Counted from the first letter of the stretch, positions 24,636 to 33,291 are shown. The stretch: DNA of 59,953 nt from Candidatus Nanopelagicaceae bacterium (GCA_018883345.1 VEQG01000009.1:1-59953), one strand, 5' to 3'. Notes: generated by a model not told the origin, from the letters alone. Made by a program: numbers and translations.

Positions 24636-25516
24636 TGTCAACGTTCCTACTAATTCTTATTACTGGCATCGGACTAGGTGCGCTTTACTTTTTGGTGGCT
24701 TCAGGCCTCTCCTTAATTTATGGGCTAATGGGAGTTCTTAACTTTGCACATGGGGCTTTCTTAACTGTAGGTGCATTTTTCGGATTTTGGTATGCAAAGC
24801 AATCTGGATTCATGATTACAACTCCAAAATTCCTTTTATCAATGTTGATAGGTGGCTTAGGGGCTGGCGCATTTGCGTTGCTAATGGAGCAATTAATTAT
24901 CGCCCGAATGTATGAGCGTCATGTTGATCAAGCGCTTGTTACTGTTGGTGTTGCACTTGTAGTTGGAGCTGCACTTGGTGGTTGGTTTGGAAACGATTTG
25001 GTTCTTTATCCAACTCCCCCGTATTTCCTTAATGGAGTAAATATTGCAGGTGCCATCATTCCAGCCGATCGTTTCTTCTACATCGGAACCGCGCTAATAC
25101 TTTTGATTGCTAACTGGGCGCTTCTTAAGTACACCCGAATTGGCTTAATTATTCGCGCGGGTGTTGAGAATAGAAATATGGTTGCCGCGCTGGGAATCAA
25201 TGTACGTCGTGCATTTAGCACTGTCTTCTTTCTAGGTGGATTTGCGGCGGGAGTTGGCGGCGTCTTGATTTCAGTCTATGCAAACGGTGTATCTCCACTT
25301 ATCGCTGGCCAATATTTAATTTATGGTTTCATCGTCGTGGTAATCGGCGGCATGGGCAGCGTTCCCGGAAGTTTTATAGCAGCAATGATGATCGGCGTAA
25401 TCCGTCAGTTCGCGAATTACTATGTCACCGGCTTAGGAGACTTCGTAGTTGTAATTCTGCTAGCTGGAGTCTTACTAATTAGACCACAAGGTTTACTTGG
25501 AAAGGCGGCGTCATAA
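24635..25516 (+). CDS. livH: Branched-chain-type ABC transporter permease, LivH type
   Basis: Integral membrane permease of about 293 residues with eight or so membrane segments. The LivH signature GLSLIYGLMGVLNFAHGAFLTVGAF opens it, with IRAGVENRNMVAALGINVRR as the cytoplasmic EAA-like loop and IVVVIGGMGSVPGSFIAAMMIG near the end. ATG 24635 is 6 bases after GGAGG and preferred; ATG 24632 directly before it would be only 3 bases away. It partners LivM in the channel. Confidence 0.93.
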   Translation: MSTFLLILITGIGLGALYFLVASGLSLIYGLMGVLNFAHGAFLTVGAFFGFWYAKQSGFMITTPKFLLSMLIGGLGAGAFALLMEQLIIARMYERHVDQALVTVGVALVVGAALGGWFGNDLVLYPTPPYFLNGVNIAGAIIPADRFFYIGTALILLIANWALLKYTRIGLIIRAGVENRNMVAALGINVRRAFSTVFFLGGFAAGVGGVLISVYANGVSPLIAGQYLIYGFIVVVIGGMGSVPGSFIAAMMIGVIRQFANYYVTGLGDFVVVILLAGVLLIRPQGLLGKAAS

Positions 25517-26532
25517 TGTTGCGTTGGAAGTATTCCCGTCAGCTGCTTGCAGTCGTACTTGTACTTTTTGCTATCGCACCGATGCTGGGTGGAAATCCCT
25601 TGGCTCAACCTGGCTTACAACAAACTTTGGCAGTTGCTTTTATTTATGGCGGATTGGCATTGACCTACGATCTTCTATTCGGGTTCACAGGACTGCTCTC
25701 ATTCGGTCATGCAATTTACTTTGGTTCAGGTATGTACATCACCTGCATTCTTATTAACCATGATGTAGTTCCTTGGTATTTAGCTATGGTTATTGCGGTG
25801 GCAATCACTGCGATTTTTGCGATGCTAGTCGGAATGGCTTCTCTACGCACAACCGGCATTACATTTGCGATGGTGACGTTAGCTTTTGGCGAGGCGGGAC
25901 ACGTAATTATTAATCGCAATTTCTTTGGTTTAACTGGCGGCGAAAATGGAATTGCTCTAGATGCCACAAAAGTTCCACAATTCTGGATTGGTGTTGTAAA
26001 TACCAAGTATCTTTATTGGACAGCTTTACTTGCGTTAATCATCGTTTATGCAATTATTTGGTGGATCACGGAGAGTTCAGCTGGACGTGTATTTGCAGCC
26101 CTTAGAGATAATGAATTACGCGTACAAGTTCTTGGTTTGGATACCCAGAAATTCAAGCTACTTTCTTTTGTAATCGCAGGTTCTCTTGCCAGCTTCTTAG
26201 GTGTAATTATGTTGCTTGCCGCAGGCAGCGCAGCTCCTAGATTTGCTGATGCCAATTTAACGATTGCGCTACTGCTTATGGTTATTCTTGGTGGAGCGGT
26301 AACTCGTTGGGGTGCAGTGATTGGTGGCATTCTCTATTCGGTTGCAACTACTCGAATGCAGGATTTAACTCAACAGCCATTCTTCACAGATCTGCCGAAA
26401 ATTGTTGGTGGTCCATTATCTGAGCCAGCTTTAACTCTAGGAATACTATTTATACTTGTGGTGATGTTTGCGCCAGGAGGATTATCTGGTGCTTATTACA
26501 AATTACGCGCGAGGGCGATAGCTAAAAAGTGA
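25516..26532 (+). CDS. livM: Branched-chain-type ABC transporter permease, LivM type
   Basis: Integral membrane permease of 338 residues. Family patterns are LTYDLLFGFTGLLSFGHAIYFGSGMY near the N-terminus, the loop FAALRDNELRVQVLGLDTQKFKLLSFVIAGSLASFLG, and VILGGAVTRWGAVIGGI. Its ATG shares a base with the livH stop (TAATG), and it overlaps the next gene by 4 bp (GTGA), tying transport directly to acetoacetyl-CoA synthetase. Confidence 0.93.
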   Translation: MLRWKYSRQLLAVVLVLFAIAPMLGGNPLAQPGLQQTLAVAFIYGGLALTYDLLFGFTGLLSFGHAIYFGSGMYITCILINHDVVPWYLAMVIAVAITAIFAMLVGMASLRTTGITFAMVTLAFGEAGHVIINRNFFGLTGGENGIALDATKVPQFWIGVVNTKYLYWTALLALIIVYAIIWWITESSAGRVFAALRDNELRVQVLGLDTQKFKLLSFVIAGSLASFLGVIMLLAAGSAAPRFADANLTIALLLMVILGGAVTRWGAVIGGILYSVATTRMQDLTQQPFFTDLPKIVGGPLSEPALTLGILFILVVMFAPGGLSGAYYKLRARAIAKK

Positions 26533-28403
26533 GCTTGCTCTTTCAACCTAGTAATCCGCAAGAAACCGCGTTAGGTAAATTAGAGCGCGAAAAAAATACT
26601 GACTACTGGGGCTTGCATACTTGGAGTATCGAGAATCCCGGAGATTTCTGGTCACGTGCTTGGGATGACTTGAATCTAATTGGAGAAAAGGGTGATATCG
26701 CCTACCAAAGTGGCGAGCGATTTATTGACGCAAAGTTTTTTCCAAACGGTGTGATTAATGTGGCTGAAAACTTGCTCGCCCACGGAGATGGCGTTGCAAT
26801 TGTTGGAATTCTTGAAGATGGCACAAGACGTGAAATTACATATGCCGAACTCAGAGAGAAAAGTGCTGCCGTTGCTGCAGCTATGAAAGATTTAGGAATC
26901 TCTGTAGGTGATCGGGTAGTTGCATGGGCACCAAATGTTCCAGAAGTAATGATTTTTGCTTTAGGTGCACTCAGTATTGGAGCAATTATTTCTACCGCTT
27001 CACCAGATTTTGCCCCTAATGCAGTTGAAGACCGATTTGGACAAGTCGAACCTAAGTTAATTCTGTTGGGAGATGATTACCAATACAGTGGCAAGAGTTT
27101 TGATTTAAAAGACAAGGCCGATGAAATCATTGCGCTACTGCCTACTTTAAAGAAAGCGATTCGAATCTCTGAATTTGAAACTTGGATTGCGCCGTTCAGT
27201 GGTGCAAAACCAGAATTTACAAGACTGCCATTTGACCACCCTGGCTTCGTGCTCTTCTCTTCGGGTACCACCGGTAAACCTAAATGCATCACTCACAGCG
27301 GCGCAGGAGTCATGCTCAAAGCAGGTGCCGAACAGTTGTATCAATTCGACATGAAAGCAGGTGAAAGAGTTTTCTTCTTCACCACCTGTGGCTGGATGAT
27401 GTGGAATTGGTTATTTATGTGTCTGATTCGCGGCGTAACCATTGTCCTGTTTGATGGTTCTCCGGTATTCCCAAGAGCCCATCGTCTCTTTGACATTGCA
27501 GAGAAAGAGAAGTTGAATTTTTTTGGAGTGTCAGCAAAATTTATTGATGGCATTAAGAAAGTTGGATTAAAGCCATCTGAAAGTCATGATCTCTCCAATT
27601 TGCGCATGATTGGTTCGACTGGGTCGGTATTGGTTCCTGAGGGTTTCGATTACATATATAAACATGTGAAAGCTGATGTCCATCTTGCTTCAATGTCAGG
27701 TGGCACTGATATCTGCGGTTGCTTTGTCGCCTCAGTTCCAACCCTTGGTGTATATCGCGGTGAGTTACAAGGGCCTTGTTTAGGCATGGCAACAAAAGTA
27801 TTTAATGCTAAAGGCGACATCGCAAAAGAAGATGAGAAAGGTGAATTGGTCTGCACCGTTCCGTTTCCATCAAAACCAATTGGTTTCTGGGGCGATGCAA
27901 ATCATGAGAAATATTTATCAGCATACTTTGAAGGCTTTCCAGGAGTTTGGACACACGGGGATTTTGCATCAGTTAGTAAAACTGGTGGCTTCACTTTATT
28001 TGGTAGAAGCGACGCTACCTTAAATTCAAAAGGTGTTCGAATTGGAACTGCCGAAATTTATCGAGTTGTTGAAACGTTTCCGCAAATTCAAGAGTGCATG
28101 GCCGTTTCTCAAGATTGGGACAATGACACCCGAGTAGTGTTGTTTGTCGTCTTAAAAGAGGGACAAAAATTTGATGAAGACGTTGCTAAAGAGATTAAGA
28201 AAGCGCTTAGAGATCAAGCTAGTCCAAGACACGTCCCGGATAAGATCATTGTGGCGCCTGAGCTACCGCGTACCAAATCAAATAAATTAGTCGAGTTGGC
28301 CGTTACAGATGTAATTAATGGCAGAGAAGTTAGAAACTTAGACGCTTTAGCAAACCCAAAAGCGCTTGAATGGTTTAAAAATCTTCCAGATCTATTAAAG
28401 TAA
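26529..28403 (+). CDS. Acetoacetyl-CoA synthetase
   Basis: An adenylate-forming ligase (ANL superfamily) of 624 residues that activates acetoacetate with ATP and CoA. The AMP-binding P-loop is LFSSGTTGKPK; the acetoacetyl-CoA synthetase pattern FFTTCGWMMWNWLFMCLIRGVTIVLFDGSP and MSGGTDICGCFV mark the subfamily. The C-terminal domain holds the HGDFA, GRSDATLNSKGVRIGTAEIYRVVE and catalytic Lys in PRTKSNKLVE. It starts at GTG 26529, overlapping livM as GTGA. Homologs can act on other 3-ketoacids such as 3-ketovalerate. The usual gene name is aacS. Its coupling to an importer is unusual. Confidence 0.92.
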   Translation: MSLLFQPSNPQETALGKLEREKNTDYWGLHTWSIENPGDFWSRAWDDLNLIGEKGDIAYQSGERFIDAKFFPNGVINVAENLLAHGDGVAIVGILEDGTRREITYAELREKSAAVAAAMKDLGISVGDRVVAWAPNVPEVMIFALGALSIGAIISTASPDFAPNAVEDRFGQVEPKLILLGDDYQYSGKSFDLKDKADEIIALLPTLKKAIRISEFETWIAPFSGAKPEFTRLPFDHPGFVLFSSGTTGKPKCITHSGAGVMLKAGAEQLYQFDMKAGERVFFFTTCGWMMWNWLFMCLIRGVTIVLFDGSPVFPRAHRLFDIAEKEKLNFFGVSAKFIDGIKKVGLKPSESHDLSNLRMIGSTGSVLVPEGFDYIYKHVKADVHLASMSGGTDICGCFVASVPTLGVYRGELQGPCLGMATKVFNAKGDIAKEDEKGELVCTVPFPSKPIGFWGDANHEKYLSAYFEGFPGVWTHGDFASVSKTGGFTLFGRSDATLNSKGVRIGTAEIYRVVETFPQIQECMAVSQDWDNDTRVVLFVVLKEGQKFDEDVAKEIKKALRDQASPRHVPDKIIVAPELPRTKSNKLVELAVTDVINGREVRNLDALANPKALEWFKNLPDLLK

Positions 28404-29621
28404 ATTCATTTCAGCTGCTGCTTTAGCCAGCTCTTCTTTAGCATCTGGATGTGCTGCATATCTGATTATGTTTGCTGCTTGTTGTTTGGTTGGATGGCCA
28501 AAACATGGGGCGATTCCCTGCTCGGTTGCCACATACGAGTGCTGGAAAGACGTTACCGGAGTATCAAGTTTTGGAATAATTGTTGAGACATCAGCTTTTG
28601 GATGCCATGAAGGTAGCGCCATAAAGGATTGACCGCCTCGAGAATGTAGCGCTCCAACGATGAAATCAGTTGAGCCACCAAATCCAGAATAAATTTGACC
28701 TCTAACAAAGGATGCGTTCGCCTGATCATACAAATCAATTTGTAGGGCAGAATTGATCGAGGTCATTTTCGCTTGGCGGGCTATAACTGATGGATCATTT
28801 GAAATTTCGGTTCTACGCATTCTGATTTTTCGATTCAAATGCACCCAGTCGTAAAGTTCGCGTGAGCCGAATAAGAATGATGCATTTAATGGCAGCTCTT
28901 CATCTAAAACTCCAGCTTTGAATAAATCTAATACCCCATCGCTAAACATTTCAGTCCAAATGCGCATATTCTTGCGATTAGTCAAAGCGCTTAATACCGC
29001 ATCAGGTACACCGCCAATACCTAACTGCAAGGTTGAGTTATTCTCAATCAAAGCGGCAATTCGATTACCAATCTCTTTTTGGGTATCAGTAATTTGTGCA
29101 ACCGGTTTTTCTAGCAAAGGCTCATCAACTTCAATTAGATAATCAATTTCAGATTCATAAATTTGTGCATCGCCATATGTGTAAGGCATTTGCTTGTTAG
29201 CCTGAGCTATCACGATTCCATTACGGGCTCTGGCAGCTTCGATAGCCGCAGGGAGAATATTTACTTCTACTCCCAGAGAGACTGTGTCGTATCTTTGAGG
29301 TGAAGTGTGTAGAAAAACTATATCTGGACGATAGTGATCACGAAATAGAATCGGAACCATTGATAATCGCGATGGTATGTAGTGAAGTCGTGGGTGTCGC
29401 CGCATGGCTGGCCCCACGAAAGCAGATTCGTAATCAACACCTTCGCGATCAGGTATGCCAGGGTGCGCATTCAACATATGCAGATTGAAATTCTCAATAG
29501 TTTCATCTGCAGCTTTCAATAAAGTCATTGGTGGTGCGAAATTTCCAGAGGCCACAATGCGAGGCCATTCTGATTGCTGAGCTAAGACACTCTTTAATTG
29601 CTCATAATTAATAACACGCAC
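28395..29621 (-). CDS. Acetyl-CoA hydrolase/transferase family protein (4-hydroxybutyrate CoA-transferase-like)
   Basis: A 408-residue CoA-transferase or hydrolase. The N-domain has IVASGNFAPPMTLLKA, the centre has LQLGIGGVPDAVLSAL followed by the catalytic Glu in WTEMFSDGVLDLF, and the C-domain has YSGFGGSTDFIVGALHS plus a FQHSYVATEQGIA stretch. Family members move CoA between small acids (acetate, butyrate, 4-hydroxybutyrate, succinate, propionate). It is convergent with acetoacetyl-CoA synthetase, overlapping by 9 bp. The start is GTG 29619-29621, with no clear ribosome-binding site. It could activate or release an acid of the same pathway. Confidence 0.85.
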   Translation of the reverse strand: MRVINYEQLKSVLAQQSEWPRIVASGNFAPPMTLLKAADETIENFNLHMLNAHPGIPDREGVDYESAFVGPAMRRHPRLHYIPSRLSMVPILFRDHYRPDIVFLHTSPQRYDTVSLGVEVNILPAAIEAARARNGIVIAQANKQMPYTYGDAQIYESEIDYLIEVDEPLLEKPVAQITDTQKEIGNRIAALIENNSTLQLGIGGVPDAVLSALTNRKNMRIWTEMFSDGVLDLFKAGVLDEELPLNASFLFGSRELYDWVHLNRKIRMRRTEISNDPSVIARQAKMTSINSALQIDLYDQANASFVRGQIYSGFGGSTDFIVGALHSRGGQSFMALPSWHPKADVSTIIPKLDTPVTSFQHSYVATEQGIAPCFGHPTKQQAANIIRYAAHPDAKEELAKAAAEMNLL

Positions 29622-29677
29622 AGAGTGAGTTTATTCTTAAAAATCGGCTCGATTTCACTTTCGCGAGTGCAAGCCCT

Positions 29678-30346
29678 TTACTGGTTGTGATTTGCGCGTG
29701 ATTCACCAGCAGATTTACGCCATTTTGCGATTTCTGCATGATTGCCAGAGAGTAAAACCTCCGGAACTTTTATACCTCGCCATTCAGCAGGTTTTGTAAA
29801 TGCGGGATATTCAATATAACCATCTTCAGAATGTGATTCATCAACAATAGATTCAGGATTTCCAAGTACGCCTGGAATTAGTCTTGAAACTGCCTCGGCA
29901 ATTACGATTGCTGCTACCTCACCGCCATTTAATACGTAATCACCAATTGATACTTCACGTACTTTGAAACCTTCATTTAAGTAATATTGACGCACACGAT
30001 CATCGATGCCTTCATAGCGTCCGCAAGCAAAAATTAGATGAGCAGAATTTGAAAGTTCTTCAGCCATTCTTTGATTAAAAAGCTGGCCGGCTGGAGTTAA
30101 TATAATTAGTTCGGATTCCTGGGTAATGACTTTATCAATTGCTTTACCCCAAACTTCCGGCATCATGACCATGCCTGCGCCGCCACCATATGGTGTGTCA
30201 TCTACTTGGCGATGAACATTAATCGCTTGGTCTCTTAAGTCATGCACGCCTATTTCGATAATTGATTTGTCACGTGCTTTTCCAATTAGTGAAAGTTTTA
30301 GTGGTTCGAAAAATTCAGGAAATATAGAGATGAAATCTAACTTCAT
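29678..30346 (-). CDS. trmD: tRNA (guanine-N1)-methyltransferase
   Basis: Methylates G37 of tRNAs reading CNN-type codons, using S-adenosylmethionine and a trefoil knot fold. The 222 residues include DDTPYGGGAGMVMMPEV, the SAM-binding knot FACGRYEGIDDRVRQYY and VSIGDYVLNGGEVAAIVIAEAVSRLIPGVLG. It overlaps rimM by 4 bp and ends the rpsP-khpA-rimM-trmD operon. The usual rplS after trmD is not next; the CoA-transferase gene is. Confidence 0.97.
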   Translation of the reverse strand: MKLDFISIFPEFFEPLKLSLIGKARDKSIIEIGVHDLRDQAINVHRQVDDTPYGGGAGMVMMPEVWGKAIDKVITQESELIILTPAGQLFNQRMAEELSNSAHLIFACGRYEGIDDRVRQYYLNEGFKVREVSIGDYVLNGGEVAAIVIAEAVSRLIPGVLGNPESIVDESHSEDGYIEYPAFTKPAEWRGIKVPEVLLSGNHAEIAKWRKSAGESRANHNQ

Positions 30347-30831
30347 GACATCACCGGTGGAATAACTACAACTCTCTTACCTGCTAAATCAACGATAGGT
30401 ACGAGCTGGCGGACAAAAGGAATTAATACCTCGCCGCTCTTAGTTTTGATTACAAGACAATCTTGTGCTGGCAGATTCAAGACGTCGGTAACTACGCCAA
30501 ATTCTGAACCATCTTCTAATTCTGCTCGAAGGCCAATTAATTGTTGTACGTGGTAATCATCTTCATCTTCGCCAGATTCGTTTATATCTACATCGGCATA
30601 GAGCAAAGTGTTGCGAAGCTTCTCTATATCATTGCGAGTGTTTATACCTTCAAAGCCAAGCAAGAGAATTCCGTTGTGAACGCGTGCGCTTGAGATAGTT
30701 AATTTGCCATCTTCGGTTAGAACTTCTGCGCCAACAGCAAAGCGACGCTCGGGTTCGTCCGTGCGAACCTCGATTGTCGCTTCACCTAAAATTCCGTGAG
30801 CACGTCCAATGCGCCCAACGTTAAGTCTCAT
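30343..30831 (-). CDS. rimM: 16S rRNA processing protein RimM
   Basis: A 162-residue assembly factor that helps mature the 30S head and binds S19. The N-terminal part (VGRIGRAHGILGEATIEVRTDEPERRF) and the PRC-barrel end (LIGLRAELEDGSEFGVVTDVLNLPAQDCLVI, then VLIPFVRQLVPIVDLAGKRVVV) are typical. It lies 9 bp after khpA and overlaps trmD as ATGA. Confidence 0.95.
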   Translation of the reverse strand: MRLNVGRIGRAHGILGEATIEVRTDEPERRFAVGAEVLTEDGKLTISSARVHNGILLLGFEGINTRNDIEKLRNTLLYADVDINESGEDEDDYHVQQLIGLRAELEDGSEFGVVTDVLNLPAQDCLVIKTKSGEVLIPFVRQLVPIVDLAGKRVVVIPPVMS

Positions 30832-30840
30832 TAAAGAGCG

Positions 30841-31080
30841 CTAACGAACTTCGTCAGCCTCGATGAGATCTACGCGTACCGAACGACCTGCAAGCGCGCT
30901 CATCACAGTACGTAGCGCTTTCGCAGTACGTCCGTTGCGACCGATTACCTTGCCAATGTCTTCTGGATTGACATTAACTTCAAGAGTTGTGCCACGACGA
31001 TGTGTCTTCTCTTTAACAATTACATCTTCAGGATTTTCAACAATCCCTTTAACTAAATGTTCTAGAGCTTCGTCAAGCAT
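30841..31080 (-). CDS. khpA: KH-domain RNA-binding protein
   Basis: A 79-residue single KH-domain protein. The GXXG loop lies in IGRNGRTAKALRTVMSAL, following VNPEDIGKVI. KhpA-type proteins bind RNA, affect cell size and division, and in several bacteria dimerise with KhpB. Its ATG shares a base with the rpsP stop (TAATG), the standard actinobacterial order. Confidence 0.95.
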   Translation of the reverse strand: MLDEALEHLVKGIVENPEDVIVKEKTHRRGTTLEVNVNPEDIGKVIGRNGRTAKALRTVMSALAGRSVRVDLIEADEVR

Positions 31081-31640
31081 TATTCAGCTGCTGCTTCTGC
31101 TGTTGCTTCTGCTGTTGGAGCAGCTTCTTCAGCAACTACCTCAGCAACAGCTTCTGCTGCTGGTGCTTCCTCAGCAACAGCTTCTGCAACTGGTGCTTCT
31201 TCAGTTACAACTTCAGCAACTGGTGCAGGAGCAGACTTCGCAGCTAATTTATCTTGCGCCTTCTTCTTTGCAGTTGTTGCGCCTTCAGCTGGTTCGTTAG
31301 CAGCAGCTTTAACTGCAGCTTCGTAATTAGCCTTCTTATCAAATCCTGGCTTCTGTGGTTCTACCGAACTTGAAGTTGAACCTTCACCTGTGAACTTACC
31401 CCAGTCGCCTGTTAGCTTAAATAACTTTGTCACTGCTGCAGATGGCTGTGCGCCAACCTTTAACCAGTGCTGTGCGCGATCTGAGTTGACCTCTACTACT
31501 GATGGATTCTTTCCTGGAACATAGCGACCAATCTCTTCGATTGATAGACCATTACGCGCCTTCTTAGAATCGATAACGACGATACGGTAGAAAGGTGTGC
31601 GAATTTTTCCAAGACGCATTAAACGAATCTTTGTTGCCAA
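31080..31640 (-). CDS. rpsP: 30S ribosomal protein S16 with long Ala/Glu-rich tail
   Basis: S16 core at about 1-85 (KIRLMRLGKIRTPFYRIVVIDSKKARNG, IGRYVP). The remaining 100 or so residues extend it to 186, with a Lys/Ala-rich segment and then about 50 residues of AEVV/EEAPVAEAV-type repeats. Many actinobacteria have some extension, but this one is long. The start is TTG 31638-31640, supported by AGGAG about 8 bases upstream. It begins the rpsP-khpA-rimM-trmD operon. Confidence 0.95.
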   Translation of the reverse strand: MATKIRLMRLGKIRTPFYRIVVIDSKKARNGLSIEEIGRYVPGKNPSVVEVNSDRAQHWLKVGAQPSAAVTKLFKLTGDWGKFTGEGSTSSSVEPQKPGFDKKANYEAAVKAAANEPAEGATTAKKKAQDKLAAKSAPAPVAEVVTEEAPVAEAVAEEAPAAEAVAEVVAEEAAPTAEATAEAAAE

Positions 31641-31743
31641 AGTATTGCTCCTAATAAATAAAATTTTGCTATCTATGCCAGAAGAATTTCCACAATGGAG
31701 TTCGTGGGAACTTTTCTTGCCTTTACATCCGACGCGGGTAGAG

Positions 31744-31789
31744 GGCCGCGCTCAGGGTCGTAATTCTGCCAGCGCTCTGAGAATCGGCC
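31744..31789 (-). promoter_or_regulatory. Structured element upstream of rpsP
   Basis: Two nested inverted repeats, GGCCG/CGGCC outside and CTCAG/CTGAG inside, separated by small internal loops, lie in the 169-bp gap between ffh and rpsP. It could be a structured rpsP leader or a 3' element of the ffh transcript. The rest of the gap shows no gene. Confidence 0.35.
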
Positions 31790-31809
31790 AAATCGGGCAA
31801 TTTAAGCTC

Positions 31810-33279
31810 TTAGCGCCCCTCTTCGGCGGCTCTCTTTGCGGGATTGCCACTCTTGGACTTCTTCTTATTTGGAATGGGAGGCTTCTTGCTTCCTGCACCT
31901 GACATGCCTGGCATTGCTGGCATACCTGGCATACCTGGCATTGCTGGCATACCCGGAATAGCTGCACCGCTTCTTGCCATCTTCATTGCTTTCTGCGCCT
32001 GGCCAAATCGATCTACCAAATTATTAACCTCTGAAACTTGGCGACCGCTGCCCTTTGCAATTCGAGCTCGACGCGAACCATTAAGAATCTTTGGATCTCT
32101 GCGCTCTGCTGGCGTCATTGATTGAACAATTGCAGTTGATTTTGTGATTTCTGAATCATCAATTGCTTCTAATTGTTTCTGCATTTGCTTATTGGCAGCA
32201 CCAGGAATCATTGAGAGTATTTTGGACATATTGCCCATCTTGGCAATGCCCTGCAACTGCTCCAGAAAATCTTCTAAAGTAAAATCTTCACCTTTAACAA
32301 ATTTCTCTTCTAATTTCTTAGAAGTTTCACTGTCTAAAGCCTTTTTTGCTTGCTCTGCAAGAGTGGCAATATCTCCCATGCCCAAAATACGAGAAGCCAT
32401 TCTCTCTGGATAAAAGACATCGAAGTCACTTAACTTTTCGCCAGTAGAAGCGAAGAGAATTGGTTTGCCAGTTTGCTTTGCGATTGAAAGCGCTGCGCCA
32501 CCTCTAGCGTCACCGTCCAATTTGGTAAGCACGACACCATCAAAGCCGACACCTGCTCCAAATGCATTCGCAGTACGTACCGAATCTTGTCCGATCATTG
32601 CATCAACAACAAAAAGAATTTCGTCAGGATTTATTACATCTCTGATAGCCATGGCTTCGTTCATCAGCTCTTGATCTACACCAAGACGTCCTGCCGTATC
32701 CACAATGACCATGTTGTGTAGCTTTTGCTTTGCAAAATCCAAACCATCTTTTGCAACTTTAATTGGATCGCCAATTCCATTGCCTGGTTGAGGAGCAAAT
32801 ACTGGTACTCCTACTTGCTCTCCTACTACCTGCAATTGCGTAACCGCGTTTGGACGCTGCAAATCTGAAGCAACTAATAGTGGAGTGTTACCTTGCTCTT
32901 TAAGATATTTAGCTAATTTTCCAGCCAATGTGGTTTTACCGGCACCTTGCAAACCTGCCAACATGATGACAGTTGGTGGATTTTTGGAAAATCTAATACG
33001 TCTAGCCGAACCACCTAGAATATTTACTAATTCAGTATGTACTAAATCAAATACTGCCTGTGCTTGATTCGTGCCAGCTTGGATATCCTTTAAGAGATCT
33101 AAAGATTTATTTTGGGTGTTGTCGACAAACTCATTAACTACATCTAGAGCTACGTCTGCGTCAATTAGCGCATCACGAATTTCTGCAAAGGTATCAGTGA
33201 TATCCGAAGACGATAACTTTCCGCGGCTTCGCAGTTTTGAGAACGCGCCGCTAAATCTTGAGGTAAGGCCTTCGAACAT
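31810..33279 (-). CDS. ffh: Signal recognition particle GTPase
   Basis: SRP54/Ffh targets nascent membrane proteins with SRP RNA. Of 489 residues, the N domain is about 1-90, the G domain has GLQGAGKTTLAGKLA near 110, DTAGRLG near 190 and TKLDGDARGG near 250. The M domain follows with GDIATLAEQ, ILSMIPGA, SMTPAERRDPKIL and RRARIAKGSGRQVSEVNNLV. The tail is an unusual run of Met-Pro-Gly repeats (about 440-465) encoded by imperfect DNA repeats, and then a basic end. It starts 12 bp after glnD. Confidence 0.97.
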   Translation of the reverse strand: MFEGLTSRFSGAFSKLRSRGKLSSSDITDTFAEIRDALIDADVALDVVNEFVDNTQNKSLDLLKDIQAGTNQAQAVFDLVHTELVNILGGSARRIRFSKNPPTVIMLAGLQGAGKTTLAGKLAKYLKEQGNTPLLVASDLQRPNAVTQLQVVGEQVGVPVFAPQPGNGIGDPIKVAKDGLDFAKQKLHNMVIVDTAGRLGVDQELMNEAMAIRDVINPDEILFVVDAMIGQDSVRTANAFGAGVGFDGVVLTKLDGDARGGAALSIAKQTGKPILFASTGEKLSDFDVFYPERMASRILGMGDIATLAEQAKKALDSETSKKLEEKFVKGEDFTLEDFLEQLQGIAKMGNMSKILSMIPGAANKQMQKQLEAIDDSEITKSTAIVQSMTPAERRDPKILNGSRRARIAKGSGRQVSEVNNLVDRFGQAQKAMKMARSGAAIPGMPAMPGMPGMPAMPGMSGAGSKKPPIPNKKKSKSGNPAKRAAEEGR

Positions 33280-33291
33280 GATTGGTGAATC

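Noticed and set aside
30863-31300. Leu-rich open frame on the plus strand opposite rpsP
   Set aside because: It is the antisense image of the Ala/Glu-rich tail; composition is low-complexity and there is no ribosome-binding site.
31641-31809. SRP RNA gene next to ffh
   Set aside because: The conserved GGAAGCAGCC-type apical motif is absent on both strands; the structure is too small.
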